NCBI RefSeq assembly: GCF_004799445.1
Contig: NZ_SSNA01000059.1
Coordinates: forward strand, 118,475-182,474
Length of the DNA stretch: 64,000 nucleotides
Direction of reading: 5' to 3'
DNA from: Bradyrhizobium sp.
Lineage (GTDB): Bacteria; Pseudomonadota; Alphaproteobacteria; Rhizobiales; Xanthobacteraceae
Positions 27,441 through 37,026 of this stretch are shown here, piece by piece. The position numbers were made by a program, and so were the translations under genes. A model generated the notes under the pieces. It searched no databases and was not told where the DNA came from. It worked only from the letters and a program-made list of their open reading frames with translations. How positions within the stretch are numbered: position 1 is the first letter of the stretch; every line of letters begins with the position of its first letter.

Positions 27441-30398
27441 ATGTCTCGCCAGGACGCGAACGCCGCTTTTGCCCTCTCCTCGTTTTTGCAGGGCACAAAC
27501 GCCCCCTACATCGACGACATTTACGCCCGCTACGAGAATGACCCCGCTTCGGTCGACGCCGAGTGGCAGGCGTTCTTCAAAAGCCTCAAAGACACGCCGG
27601 CAGACGTCCGCAAGAACGCCGAAGGACCGTCCTGGGGCCGGGACAATTGGCCGCCGACGCCGCGCGACGAACTGACCTCGGCGCTCGACGGCAACTGGAT
27701 CGAAGTCGAGAAGTCGGTCGGCACCAGGCTCGCGGCCAAGGCGCAGGCCAAGGGAATCGAGCTGACGGCGGCCGATATCCATCAGGCCACGCGCGACTCC
27801 GTGCGCGCCCTGATGCTGATCCGGGCCTACCGCATGCGCGGCCATTTCCACGCCAACCTCGACCCGCTTGGAATCGAGGCGCCGCGCGACCGCGAAGAGC
27901 TCGATCCGCGCTCCTATGGCTTCACCGAGGCCGATTTCGACCGGAAAATCTTCCTCGACCATGTGCTCGGCCTCGAATACGGCACGTTGCGCGAAATCGT
28001 GGCGATCTGCGAACGCACCTACTGCCAGACGCTCGGCGTCGAGTTCATGCACATCACCAACGCCGCGCAGAAGGCCTGGATCCAGGAGCGCATCGAGGGG
28101 CCGGACAAGGAAATCAGCTTCACCCGCGAGGGCAGGCGCGCGATCCTCAACAAGCTGGTCGAAGCCGAAGGCTTCGAGAAATTCTGCGATACGAAGTTTA
28201 CCGGCACCAAGCGTTTCGGACTCGACGGCGCGGAATCGCTGATCCCGGCGCTGGAGCAGATCATCAAGCGCGGCGGCAATCTCGGCGTGAAGGAGATCGT
28301 CGTCGGCATGCCGCATCGCGGCCGCCTCAACGTGCTGACGCAGGTGATGGGCAAGCCGCATCGCGCGCTGTTTCACGAGTTCAAGGGCGGCTCAGTCAAT
28401 CCCGACGCGGTCGAAGGTTCCGGCGACGTCAAATATCATCTGGGCGCATCGTCGGACCGCGAATTCGACAACAACAGGATCCATCTGTCGCTGACCGCCA
28501 ACCCCTCGCATCTGGAGATCGTTGATCCCGTGGTGCTCGGCAAGGTGCGCGCCAAGCAGGACCAACACGGCGATCCGCCGGATATGCGGATTTCGGTGCT
28601 GCCGCTGCTGATGCATGGCGACGCGGCGTTCGCAGGGCAGGGCGTGGTCGCGGAATGCTTTGGGCTGTCCGACCTGAAGGGTTATCGCACCGGCGGTTCG
28701 CTGCACTTCATCGTCAATAACCAGATCGGCTTCACCACCTATCCGCGCTATTCGCGCTCCTCGCCCTATCCGTCCGACGTGGCGAAGATGATCGACGCGC
28801 CGATCTTCCATGTGAACGGTGACGATCCGGAAGCCGTGGTGTTCGCGGCCAAGGTCGCGATCGAGTTCCGGCAGAAATTCCACAAGCCCGTCGTCATCGA
28901 CATGTTCTGCTATCGCCGCCATGGCCATAACGAGGGCGACGAGCCGGCGTTCACCCAGCCGGTGATGTACAAGAAGATCGCCTCGCATCCGACCACGCTG
29001 GAGATTTACGCCAAGCGGCTGGTCGCCGAAGGCGTGATGACCCAGGGCGAAGTGGACAAGGCCAAGGCCGACTGGCGGGCGCGGCTCGATGCCGAGCTCG
29101 AGGCAGGCTCGGGCTACAAGCCCAACAAGGCCGACTGGCTCGACGGAAAATGGGCCGGATTCAAGTCGGCCGATCAGGAAGAAGATGCGCGCCGCGGCGT
29201 CACCGGCGTCGACGTTGCGATCTTGAAGGATATCGGCCGCAAGATCACCAAGGTGCCGGACGGCTTCCGGGTTCATCGCACTATCCAGCGCTTCCTGGAT
29301 AATCGGTCGAAGGCGATCGACAGCGGCATCGGCATCGACTGGGCGACCGGCGAGGCGCTGGCGTACTGCACATTGCTGCAGGAAGGTCATCACGTGCGGC
29401 TGTCCGGACAGGACTCCGAGCGCGGCACGTTCTCGCAACGCCACTCGGTGCTGATCGATCAGGAAGACGAGAGCCGCTACACGCCGTTCAATCATCTGGG
29501 CGGCGATCAGGGCCACTATGAAGTCATCAACTCGCTGTTGTCCGAAGAGGCCGTGCTCGGTTTCGAGTATGGCTACTCGCTGGCGGAACCGAATGCGCTG
29601 GCGATGTGGGAAGCGCAGTTCGGCGACTTCGCCAATGGCGCGCAGGTGTTGTTCGACCAGTTCATCTCCTCGGGCGAGCGCAAATGGCTGCGCATGTCCG
29701 GGCTCGTCTGCCTGCTGCCGCATGGCTATGAGGGGCAGGGCCCGGAGCATTCCTCGGCGCGGCTCGAACGCTTTCTGCAGATGTGCGCCGAAGACAATAT
29801 GCAGGTGGTCTATCCCACCACGCCCGCCAATTACTTCCATGCGTTGCGGCGCCAATTGCACCGCGAGATCCGCAAGCCGCTGATTGTGATGACGCCGAAG
29901 TCGCTGCTGCGGCACAAGCGCGCGGTCTCGCGGCTCGACGAACTGGGCAGGGACGCCACGTTCCACCGCATCCTCTACGATGACGCCCAGATGCTGCCGG
30001 ACGAGAAGATCAAGCTGGTGGCCGACGACAAGATCCGCCGCATCGTGTTGTGCTCGGGCAAGGTCTATTACGACCTTTACGAGGAGCGCGAGAAGCGCGG
30101 CATTGATGACATCTACCTGATGCGGGTCGAGCAGCTTTATCCGGTGCCGCTCAAGGCGCTGGTGGCGGAGTTCGCCCGCTTCAAGAATGCCGAGCTGGTC
30201 TGGTGCCAGGAAGAGCCGCGCAACATGGGCGCGTGGCACTTCATCGAGCCGTATCTCGAATGGGTGCTGAACCAGGTCAACGCACCGCACAAGCGGCCGC
30301 GTTACGCCGGGCGGGCGGCGTCGGCGGCAACCGCCACCGGTTTGATGTCGAAGCACCTGGCACAGCTCAAGGCGCTACTGGATGAGGCGCTGAACTAG
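27441..30398 (+). CDS. sucA: 2-oxoglutarate dehydrogenase E1 component
   Basis: E1 decarboxylates 2-oxoglutarate with thiamine diphosphate and passes the succinyl group to the E2 lipoyl arm. The 985-residue protein has the N-terminal [18 protein letters not shown] recruiting segment and the active-site stretches [11 protein letters not shown] and [14 protein letters not shown]. The thiamine-diphosphate region includes [15 protein letters not shown], and the C-terminal transketolase-like domain includes [20 protein letters not shown]. Length is close to family E1 enzymes of 930-990 residues. sucB and lpd follow, giving the whole complex. Confidence 0.98.
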   Translation: MSRQDANAAFALSSFLQGTNAPYIDDIYARYENDPASVDAEWQAFFKSLKDTPADVRKNAEGPSWGRDNWPPTPRDELTSALDGNWIEVEKSVGTRLAAKAQAKGIELTAADIHQATRDSVRALMLIRAYRMRGHFHANLDPLGIEAPRDREELDPRSYGFTEADFDRKIFLDHVLGLEYGTLREIVAICERTYCQTLGVEFMHITNAAQKAWIQERIEGPDKEISFTREGRRAILNKLVEAEGFEKFCDTKFTGTKRFGLDGAESLIPALEQIIKRGGNLGVKEIVVGMPHRGRLNVLTQVMGKPHRALFHEFKGGSVNPDAVEGSGDVKYHLGASSDREFDNNRIHLSLTANPSHLEIVDPVVLGKVRAKQDQHGDPPDMRISVLPLLMHGDAAFAGQGVVAECFGLSDLKGYRTGGSLHFIVNNQIGFTTYPRYSRSSPYPSDVAKMIDAPIFHVNGDDPEAVVFAAKVAIEFRQKFHKPVVIDMFCYRRHGHNEGDEPAFTQPVMYKKIASHPTTLEIYAKRLVAEGVMTQGEVDKAKADWRARLDAELEAGSGYKPNKADWLDGKWAGFKSADQEEDARRGVTGVDVAILKDIGRKITKVPDGFRVHRTIQRFLDNRSKAIDSGIGIDWATGEALAYCTLLQEGHHVRLSGQDSERGTFSQRHSVLIDQEDESRYTPFNHLGGDQGHYEVINSLLSEEAVLGFEYGYSLAEPNALAMWEAQFGDFANGAQVLFDQFISSGERKWLRMSGLVCLLPHGYEGQGPEHSSARLERFLQMCAEDNMQVVYPTTPANYFHALRRQLHREIRKPLIVMTPKSLLRHKRAVSRLDELGRDATFHRILYDDAQMLPDEKIKLVADDKIRRIVLCSGKVYYDLYEEREKRGIDDIYLMRVEQLYPVPLKALVAEFARFKNAELVWCQEEPRNMGAWHFIEPYLEWVLNQVNAPHKRPRYAGRAASAATATGLMSKHLAQLKALLDEALN

Positions 30399-30410
30399 GA
30401 ATCCATCACG

Positions 30411-30510
30411 CGTCATGCCCCGCGAGAGCGGGGCATCCGGTAACCCGCGCCGTTCTTTTTTATCACGATGGTCACGGATTACTGGATCATCCGCCTTCGC
30501 GGACGATGAC
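30411..30510. repeat. Intergenic palindromic repeat, family 2, copy C
   Basis: CGTCATGCCCCGC...GCGGGGCAT begins and CCGCCTTCGCGGACGATGAC ends the element, with GGATTACTGGATC between. It separates sucA from sucB and ends 27 bp before the sucB start. Confidence 0.8.
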
Positions 30511-30537
30511 CACAGAGGGCATTTGAGGACACACATC

Positions 30538-31773
30538 ATGACTGAAATTCGCGTGCCGACGCTCGGCGAATCCGTGACCGAAGCCACTATCGGCCGTTGG
30601 TTCAAGAAGGCCGGCGACGCCGTCGCGGTCGATGAGCCGCTGGTCGAGCTGGAGACCGACAAGGTCACCATCGAGGTCCCGGCCCCTTCCGCCGGCACGC
30701 TTGGCGACATCATCGCCAAGGATGGCGAAACCGTCGCGGTTGGCGCGCTACTCGGGCAGATCAATGAAAGTGCAGCGGGAGCCGCCGCCAAACCGGCCGC
30801 TGCGCCCGCCAAGGCGCCGCCGCCGCCTTCCCCCGCTGCACCCGCGCCGGCTGCGAAGGCAGCGCCGTCCGACGCGCCGCTGGCGCCGTCAGTACGCAAG
30901 ATATCCGCCGAAACCGGCATCGACGCCGCAACCGTCCCCGGCTCCGGCAAGGATGGACGGGTGACAAAGGGCGACATGCTGGCCGCGATCGAGAAGGCCG
31001 CCTCCGCGCCGACACCGATCAATCAGCCCGCCGCGGCGGTGCAGGTCCGCGCGCCCTCGCCCGCCGACGACGCCGCCCGCGAAGAGCGCATCAAGATGAC
31101 GCGGCTGCGCCAGACCATCGCGCGTCGCCTGAAGGACGTCCAGAACACCGCGGCGATGCTGACGACCTTCAACGAGGTCGACATGAGCCACATCATGGCG
31201 ATGCGGTCGCAATACAAGGACGTGTTCGAGAAGAAGCACGGCAGCAAACTGGGATTTATGGGCTTCTTCACCAAGGCCTGCGTGCAGGCGCTGAAGGACA
31301 TTCCGGCCGCCAACGCCGAGATCGACGGCACCGACCTGATCTACAAGAATTATTACCACATCGGCGTCGCCGTCGGCACCGACAAGGGCCTCGTCGTGCC
31401 GGTGGTGCGCGACTGCGATCACAAGTCGATCGCCGAGATCGAAAAGAGCATCGCCGATTTCGGCCGCCGCGCCCGCGACGGCCAGCTCAAGATCGACGAG
31501 ATGCAGGGCGGCACCTTCACCATCACCAATGGCGGTATCTACGGTTCGCTGATGTCGACGCCGATCCTGAACGCGCCGCAGTCCGGCATTCTCGGCATGC
31601 ACAAGATTCAGGATCGTCCGGTTGCGATCGGCGGCAAGGTCGAGATCCGTCCGATGATGTATCTGGCGCTGTCCTATGATCACCGCGTCATCGACGGCAA
31701 GGAAGCGGTGACGTTCCTGGTGCGCGTCAAGGAAAGCCTGGAGGATCCGGCGCGGCTGGTGCTGGACCTCTGA
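30538..31773 (+). CDS. sucB: Dihydrolipoyl succinyltransferase (E2 of 2-oxoglutarate dehydrogenase)
   Basis: E2 forms the 24-subunit core of the complex and transfers succinyl to CoA. The 411-residue protein has one lipoyl domain with the modified lysine K42 in [10 protein letters not shown], an Ala/Pro linker, an E3-binding domain at about residues 118-155 ([13 protein letters not shown]), a second linker and the catalytic domain ending with [12 protein letters not shown], with H382 as catalytic base. The ATG at 30538 has GAGGA upstream and follows a palindromic repeat after sucA. Confidence 0.97.
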   Translation: MTEIRVPTLGESVTEATIGRWFKKAGDAVAVDEPLVELETDKVTIEVPAPSAGTLGDIIAKDGETVAVGALLGQINESAAGAAAKPAAAPAKAPPPPSPAAPAPAAKAAPSDAPLAPSVRKISAETGIDAATVPGSGKDGRVTKGDMLAAIEKAASAPTPINQPAAAVQVRAPSPADDAAREERIKMTRLRQTIARRLKDVQNTAAMLTTFNEVDMSHIMAMRSQYKDVFEKKHGSKLGFMGFFTKACVQALKDIPAANAEIDGTDLIYKNYYHIGVAVGTDKGLVVPVVRDCDHKSIAEIEKSIADFGRRARDGQLKIDEMQGGTFTITNGGIYGSLMSTPILNAPQSGILGMHKIQDRPVAIGGKVEIRPMMYLALSYDHRVIDGKEAVTFLVRVKESLEDPARLVLDL

Positions 31774-31785
31774 TCGGACGACGTT

Positions 31786-32163
31786 GTGTCAGATGAAAGT
31801 GCACCTGCCCCACCGTGGATGCCATCTGGAGATCTGGATGATCGGCCGAAGTGGGATCGGGAGGAAGCAGAGGGTTTTGTCGGCCTATTGGTGCTGGTAG
31901 GCATTACCTGTCTGGCAGCAGATGGAGAGAGGGTGATTTCGCAAGTACAATACTTCGGCCGCATTGTCAGCGTGGACGCGACGAAGGGCCTCGAAATTGC
32001 TTGCGAGGGCAAGCTGGCCGGGGAGATCAAAACATTGCCCCCGGATTTGCGGGCGTTTCATCACGCAAAGCCAGGGCAATACAGGCTCCGTTCAACGGGC
32101 GAGACGATTGAGAATCCTGACCTCACCGCAACTTGGTCGATAACTGAACCTTCAAGGTCATGA
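31786..32163 (+). CDS. Hypothetical protein between sucB and the SDR gene
   Basis: The 125-residue protein starts at a GTG 12 bp after the sucB stop. It has a Pro/Asp-rich N terminus (APAPPWMPSGDLDD), then a predicted beta-rich core (GFVGLLVLVGITCLAADGE, QVQYFGRIVSVDAT, EIACEGKLAGEIKTLP) ending TATWSITEPSRS. I do not recognise the family. It has no signal peptide or clear membrane helix. Its close spacing suggests it is transcribed with sucB; a link to the dehydrogenase complex is not shown. Confidence 0.65.
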   Translation: MSDESAPAPPWMPSGDLDDRPKWDREEAEGFVGLLVLVGITCLAADGERVISQVQYFGRIVSVDATKGLEIACEGKLAGEIKTLPPDLRAFHHAKPGQYRLRSTGETIENPDLTATWSITEPSRS

Positions 32164-32202
32164 TGCTGTCGCGGCTTATATGCAGATAATTAGGGGGCTA
32201 CA

Positions 32203-32949
32203 TTGACCGACAAGGTTGTGATCATTACCGGTGGAAGCCGCGGCATCGGCCGTGCCACCGCGCTCGCCGCGGCCGCCCGCGGCTATCGGGTCTGCGTCGG
32301 CTATGCCAGCAATGAAGCCGCGGCGCAGAGCGTGGTCTCCGCGATCGAGGCCAAGAACGGCAAGGCGATCGCGGTGAAATGCGATGTCGGCAGCGAGAAG
32401 GATATCCTCGCTCTGTTCAAGGCTGCCGACGCCTTCGGAACGTTGCGGGCGCTGGTCAACAACGCCGGCATCGTCGGGACGACCTCGCGGGTCGACGAAA
32501 TGTCTTCCGAGCGGATCCAGCGCATGATGGCAGTCAACGTCACCGGCAGCATCCTCTGTGCCCGCGAAGCGGTGAAGCGGATGTCGACGCGCCATGGTGG
32601 CAAGGGCGGGGTTATCGTCAACCTGTCGTCGGTCGCGGCGAAACTTGGTTCGCCCAACACCTATGTCGATTATGCGGCCTCCAAGGGCGCCATCGATTCC
32701 TTTACCGTCGGCCTCGGCCACGAAGTCGCCGGCGAGGGAATTCGCGTCGCGGCGATCCGGCCCGGATTGATCGATACCGAAATTCACGCCTCTGGCGGCG
32801 AGCCCGACCGCGCCCACCGGCTTAGCCACATGGTGCCGATGAAGCGCGTCGGCACCGCGCACGAAATCGCCAATGCGATTATCTGGCTGATGTCGGACGA
32901 TGCGTCCTATGTGACCAGCGCCATTCTCGACGTGTCGGGCGGGCGCTAA
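32203..32949 (+). CDS. SDR-family oxidoreductase (FabG-like)
   Basis: The 248-residue protein is a classical short-chain dehydrogenase: cofactor motif [10 protein letters not shown] near residue 9, NNAGIVG near residue 86, catalytic serine in NLSSVAAK and the YxxxK pair in [12 protein letters not shown], with C-terminal ILDVSGGR. The start is a TTG at 32203 preceded by AGGGGG, since no ATG fits the N terminus. It lies between sucB and lpd on the same strand. The substrate is unknown; sugar, 3-oxoacyl or other secondary alcohols are possible. Confidence 0.9.
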   Translation: MTDKVVIITGGSRGIGRATALAAAARGYRVCVGYASNEAAAQSVVSAIEAKNGKAIAVKCDVGSEKDILALFKAADAFGTLRALVNNAGIVGTTSRVDEMSSERIQRMMAVNVTGSILCAREAVKRMSTRHGGKGGVIVNLSSVAAKLGSPNTYVDYAASKGAIDSFTVGLGHEVAGEGIRVAAIRPGLIDTEIHASGGEPDRAHRLSHMVPMKRVGTAHEIANAIIWLMSDDASYVTSAILDVSGGR

Positions 32950-32984
32950 GGCCTGTCACATTATCCAGCTACGGGACTTCAATC

Positions 32985-34388
32985 ATGGCCACTTACGATC
33001 TTGTTGTTATCGGCACCGGTCCTGGCGGGTATGTGTGCGCGATCCGCGCGGCGCAGCTCGGCATCAAAGTCGCCGTGGTCGAGAAGAACGCCACGCTGGG
33101 CGGCACTTGCCTGAACGTCGGCTGCATGCCGTCGAAGGCGCTGTTGTATGCGTCCGAAATGTTCGAGGAGGCCGGTCACTCCTTTGCGAAGATGGGGGTC
33201 AGCGTTCCCGCGCCGAAACTCGATCTGCCGGCGATGATGAACTTCAAGCAGCAGGGCATCGACGGCAACGTCAAGGGCGTCGAGTTCCTGATGAAGAAGA
33301 ACAAGATCGACGTCATCAGCGGCAAGGGAAAGATCCTCGGCAGCGGAAAGGTCGAGGTGTCCGGCAATGACGGCAAGACGCAAATCGTCGAGACCAAGAA
33401 CATTGTCATCGCCACCGGCTCGGATGTCGCGCGGCTGAAAGGCGTCGAGATCGACGAGAAGCGCATTGTATCGTCGACCGGCGCGCTTTCGCTGGACAAG
33501 GTGCCCGGCAAGCTTCTGATCGTCGGCGCCGGCGTGATCGGGCTTGAACTTGGCTCGGTCTGGCACCGGCTCGGCGCGCAGGTCACGGTGGTGGAATTTC
33601 TGGATCGTATCTTGCCGGGCATGGACGGCGAGGTGGCGAAGCAATTCCAGCGCATCCTTGAGAAGCAGGGCTTTGCGTTCAAGCTCGGCGCCAAGGTCAC
33701 CGGCGTCGACACTTCCGGCAAGACGCTTGTCGCGAAGATCGAACCGGCCGCGGGCGGGCCTGCGGAAACGCTGGAAGCCGATATCGTGCTGGTCGCGATC
33801 GGCCGCGCTCCCTACACCGAGGGCCTCGGTTTGAAGGAAGCCGGCGTCGCGCTCGACAATCGCGGCCGGGTGCAGATCGACCACCACTTTGCGACCAGCG
33901 TGAAGGGCGTTTATGCGATCGGTGATGTCGTCGCGGGCCCGATGCTCGCGCACAAGGCCGAGGACGAAGGCGTCGCGGTTGCGGAAATCCTTGCCGGCCA
34001 GGCCGGACACGTGAATTACGAGGTCATCCCTGGTGTCGTGTATACCACACCGGAAGTATCGGCGGTCGGAAAGACCGAGGAGGAACTGAAGCAAGCCGGC
34101 GTGGCCTACACGTCGGGCAAGTTCCCGTTCACCGCCAACGGCCGCTCCAAGGTCAACCAGACCACGGACGGATTTGTGAAGATTCTCGCAGATGCGAAGA
34201 CCGATCGGGTACTCGGCGTGCATATTGTCGGCCGCGAGGCCGGCGAAATGATCCACGAAGCGGCGGTATTGATGGAGTTTGGCGGTTCCGCCGAGGATCT
34301 GGCGCGGACCTGCCATGCCCACCCGACCCGCTCGGAGGCCATCAAGGAAGCCGCGCTTGCGGTTGGCAAGCGCGCGATACATATGTGA
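32985..34388 (+). CDS. lpdA: Dihydrolipoyl dehydrogenase (E3)
   Basis: E3 reoxidises the lipoyl arms of the E2 core and reduces NAD+. The 467-residue flavoprotein has the FAD motif [15 protein letters not shown] near residue 10, the redox cysteines C42 and C47 in [14 protein letters not shown], the NAD motif [13 protein letters not shown], and the C-terminal catalytic His-Glu in [10 protein letters not shown]. Position after sucA and sucB indicates service to the 2-oxoglutarate dehydrogenase complex. Confidence 0.97.
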   Translation: MATYDLVVIGTGPGGYVCAIRAAQLGIKVAVVEKNATLGGTCLNVGCMPSKALLYASEMFEEAGHSFAKMGVSVPAPKLDLPAMMNFKQQGIDGNVKGVEFLMKKNKIDVISGKGKILGSGKVEVSGNDGKTQIVETKNIVIATGSDVARLKGVEIDEKRIVSSTGALSLDKVPGKLLIVGAGVIGLELGSVWHRLGAQVTVVEFLDRILPGMDGEVAKQFQRILEKQGFAFKLGAKVTGVDTSGKTLVAKIEPAAGGPAETLEADIVLVAIGRAPYTEGLGLKEAGVALDNRGRVQIDHHFATSVKGVYAIGDVVAGPMLAHKAEDEGVAVAEILAGQAGHVNYEVIPGVVYTTPEVSAVGKTEEELKQAGVAYTSGKFPFTANGRSKVNQTTDGFVKILADAKTDRVLGVHIVGREAGEMIHEAAVLMEFGGSAEDLARTCHAHPTRSEAIKEAALAVGKRAIHM

Positions 34389-34414
34389 TCTTGCCCGGCT
34401 GAAGTTGGGCCGGG

Positions 34415-34954
34415 ATGACATTGATGCTGCGCCGCCTCCTTCAACCGATCTGGGTCCTGCTTGCGGTCGTCTTCCTGATCGAGGCATGGCTGTGGGATCA
34501 CCTCGAGCCGATCGTGGCCTGGGCGGTCGCGAAAATTCCGCTGCGCGCCTTCAAGCATTGGCTGGCCGAGCGCGTCGATACCCTGTCGCCGGCGATGACG
34601 CTGGTCGTCTTCATCGTGCCGGTGGCTCCGCTGTTTCCGTTGAAGCTGGTCGGATTCTGGCTGCTCACCCATGAATATTGGATGAGCGCTATTTTCACCA
34701 TCATGTTCGCAAAACTCGTGGGTGTCGGCGTGACAGCCTTCCTGTTCGACGTGACGCGCTCGAAACTGCTGGAAATGGAATGGTTCGAAACGCTCTATGA
34801 ATTCGTCATGGCGTTGCGGGCGAAGGCGGCCGCATTGGTCGAGCCGTTCAAGCGGCGAATCATCGACGTGTTGCGCGGCGACGGCAGCGGCTGGTCATCG
34901 CGGATGCTGCGGCTGATCCAGCGCTTCCGCAAAAGCGTGCGCGAAGCGCGGTAG
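34415..34954 (+). CDS. Hypothetical membrane protein
   Basis: The 179-residue protein has a hydrophobic segment near residues 9-28, two more between about residues 60 and 112 (LVVFIVPVAPLFPLKLVGFW and the SAIFTIMFAKLVGVGVTAFL stretch), and a basic amphipathic C-terminal third ending FRKSVREAR. I do not recognise a named family. It begins 27 bp after lpdA on the same strand, so it may be read through from the TCA series. Confidence 0.75.
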   Translation: MTLMLRRLLQPIWVLLAVVFLIEAWLWDHLEPIVAWAVAKIPLRAFKHWLAERVDTLSPAMTLVVFIVPVAPLFPLKLVGFWLLTHEYWMSAIFTIMFAKLVGVGVTAFLFDVTRSKLLEMEWFETLYEFVMALRAKAAALVEPFKRRIIDVLRGDGSGWSSRMLRLIQRFRKSVREAR

Positions 34955-34956
34955 AG

Positions 34957-35013
34957 AGCGTTTTCGAGCGAAGTGGACAGCGGTTCGCGTGAAGAAAACG
35001 CGTCAAAACAAAC
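34957..35013. repeat. Half copy of repeat family 4, reversed
   Basis: Reverse complement of the right half of the 36890 and 45683 elements: it contains CGAGCGAAGTGGACAGCGGT and GAAAACGCGTCAAAACA. It lies between two converging genes. Confidence 0.65.
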
Positions 35014-35028
35014 GACTACACGCCGCTC

Positions 35029-35622
35029 TCACAGGGCCAAATGCAGCGCGTGCGGCGCGACCATGCCGAGCACGGTAAAGCCAACGCCGGCCAGGGCCAG
35101 CAGGCCCGAGATCCAGGCCAGCGCGATGATGCCGGTGATGATGGTGGCCGAGGCCAGCACGATACCGATCTGGAAGGCAGCGGAAGCGAGCTCGAAGTGG
35201 TGATACTTCGCGGTGGCGAGGTCGCGCTCTTTCTCGGCGTGCTTGGCGCGTTCGGATAGTTGCTCCGAACCTTCGCCGGTTTCGGGTTCCGAGCGGTAGC
35301 GCGCGGCGGTCTTCTGCCATTCATCGATCTGCTTTTGCAGCGCCGCCTTGGCTGCGGCGTCGCCCATGACGCCGAGGCTGAGCTTGGCCTGGTCCGACGT
35401 GGCCTGGACGACCGTGCGGCGGATGCTCTTGGCCTGAAAGAATGCCCACAGGTTCGAAGCCTCGACATTCTTGCTGATCGATTCGGTCTGGGCGCCCTTG
35501 CCCAGCGTTTCCGACAGCGCGAGAAACAGCGCGATCACGGCGATCAGGAGCGCGATCTTCTTGTTTTCGCCGGACGCATGTTCTGCGTGTTCGGCGTGCT
35601 CCATGCTTTCCTGCGCGCTCAT
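35029..35622 (-). CDS. DUF4337 membrane protein
   Basis: The 197-residue protein has a His/Glu-rich N terminus (MEHAEHAEHASGENKK), a membrane helix near residues 22-40, a charged, probably coiled-coil central region (residues 80-145), and two C-terminal helices ending VLGMVAPHALHLAL. This is the DUF4337 plan, of unknown function. The ATG at 35622 is chosen because it precedes the conserved N terminus; the frame upstream runs into a repeat. Confidence 0.8.
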   Translation of the reverse strand: MSAQESMEHAEHAEHASGENKKIALLIAVIALFLALSETLGKGAQTESISKNVEASNLWAFFQAKSIRRTVVQATSDQAKLSLGVMGDAAAKAALQKQIDEWQKTAARYRSEPETGEGSEQLSERAKHAEKERDLATAKYHHFELASAAFQIGIVLASATIITGIIALAWISGLLALAGVGFTVLGMVAPHALHLAL

Positions 35623-35641
35623 GATTCTCTCCCTGCCCGAA

Positions 35642-35689
35642 GCGCATGATCCGCCAAAGTGTGAGCGTTTTGGCGACAAGATCATGCGC
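35642..35689. repeat. Intergenic palindromic repeat, family 3, copy C
   Basis: GCGCATGAT and ATCATGCGC pair around an inner CCGCCAAAGTG...TTTTGGCG segment. It lies just upstream of the DUF4337 gene start, in its leader or promoter. Confidence 0.75.
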
Positions 35690-35779
35690 GGCTCAAGATC
35701 CAACGATGGACCGAACGATAAGGCGAGCGCAAGGGCCAAGCGGAACGGGAACGCGTCAGGGTGTGAAAATCAGCCGATC

Positions 35780-36751
35780 TCAGGCGCGGGGATGCGCGGT
35801 GCGGTAGACTTCCAAGAGCCGCTCGCTGTCGATCCCGGTATAGATCTGCGTGGTCGAGAGCGACGCATGGCCGAGCAACTCCTGGATCGCGCGCAGATCG
35901 CCGCCGCGGCTCAGAAGATGGGTTGCGAAAGAATGTCGCAGCGCATGCGGCGTCGCGCTATCGGGCAGGCCCAGCGCGCCGCGCAGCCGTTCCATGGTCA
36001 GTTGAATGATGCGGGCGTTCAGGGGACCGCCGCGGGCGCCGACAAAGATCGGCCCTTCGGCCGGTAAGGGATGCGGGCACATCGCCACATACGCCTGAAC
36101 CAGCGCCAGCACGTTTTGCAAAACCGGCACCATGCGGGTCTTGTTGCCCTTGCCGGTGACAATCAGGACATCGCCGGCGCCGGGCAACGGCACCTCGCGG
36201 CGTTTTAGTCCGAGCGCCTCGGAGATGCGCAGGCCCGATCCGTAGAGCAGCGCCATCACGGCGGCGTCGCGCGCCCAGATCCAGGGATCGCGGGTCTCGC
36301 CGGCGCGTTCATCGGCGTCGGCGAATCGCTTGGCCGCCGCCATCTGGATCGGCTTCGGCAGGCTCTTGCCGACCTTGGGCGCGCGTATCGCCGACAGCGC
36401 GCCGACCTTGCCCTTGCCTTCGCGTTCGAGGAAGCGTCCGAACGAACGCAGGCCCGCCAGCGCCCGCATCAGGGAACGGCCGCCGATATGGGCGGCGCGC
36501 CGCATCGCCATGAATGCCCTGACGTCGCTGGCCTCAAGCGCAGCAAAGCCGGCAAGCGTCACCCGCGCGCCCCAGTGCCCGCCGAGGAATTCCAGGAATT
36601 GACGGAGATCGCGGGCATAGGCCTCCGATGTCTTCGGCGACAGCCTGCGCTCGGCGCGCAGATGCGAAAGCCAGCGCGTCATCTCCAGCGTCAGATCGCC
36701 GGCGGCGCAGTCAAGTTCGATGGGCTGAATGGCAGGGATTGGCTTGGCCAT
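35780..36751 (-). CDS. xerC: Tyrosine recombinase XerC
   Basis: XerC acts with XerD at dif to resolve chromosome dimers. The 323-residue protein has the SAM-like N-terminal core-binding domain (residues 20-115) and the full catalytic set: R175 in GSGLRISEAL, K201, H269 and R272 in HALRHSFATHLL, H295 in LLGHASLS, and the nucleophile Y304 in TTQIYTGI. A priA neighbour is common for xerC in rhizobia. It could be XerD by sequence alone, but context favours XerC. Confidence 0.9.
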   Translation of the reverse strand: MAKPIPAIQPIELDCAAGDLTLEMTRWLSHLRAERRLSPKTSEAYARDLRQFLEFLGGHWGARVTLAGFAALEASDVRAFMAMRRAAHIGGRSLMRALAGLRSFGRFLEREGKGKVGALSAIRAPKVGKSLPKPIQMAAAKRFADADERAGETRDPWIWARDAAVMALLYGSGLRISEALGLKRREVPLPGAGDVLIVTGKGNKTRMVPVLQNVLALVQAYVAMCPHPLPAEGPIFVGARGGPLNARIIQLTMERLRGALGLPDSATPHALRHSFATHLLSRGGDLRAIQELLGHASLSTTQIYTGIDSERLLEVYRTAHPRA

Positions 36752-36889
36752 TGGCTGTCTTTCGGATTCTCGACCGAATGGCCAATATTATCACATCCTT
36801 CTCGTTTACCTTTGGTGAACCGCCGCGGCAGGCCGGGATATTCGCTTCAATACCGGGCCGGACTGCTGGTCCGGTACGGCTGGTGATCC

Positions 36890-36994
36890 TAGAGCCTTTT
36901 CCGTTTCGATTGAATCGAAACGGGGCTCTAGATTCTTGGTTTGACGCGTTTTCTCGACGCGAACCGGTCTCCACTTCGCTTGAAAACGCTTTAG
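36890..36994. repeat. Intergenic repeat family 4, copy A
   Basis: The element reads TAGAGCCTTTTCCGTTTCGA..TCGAAACGGGGCTCTA, a near-perfect hairpin, followed by TTTGACGCGTTTTCTCGACG and CACTTCGCTTGAAAACGCTT. It lies between xerC and priA and is nearly identical to 45683-45789. Confidence 0.85.
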
Positions 36995-37026
36995 ATTGGC
37001 TCAAACTCCTCTGATCTGATTCTCCA

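Noticed and set aside
28392..30356. 654-codon minus-strand frame opposite sucA
   Set aside because: Antisense shadow of a clear 2-oxoglutarate dehydrogenase gene; no recognisable motif.
35780..36751. Phage or island integrase
   Set aside because: Length, catalytic spacing, housekeeping-like composition and the priA neighbour fit XerC, and no tRNA or attachment repeat is nearby.
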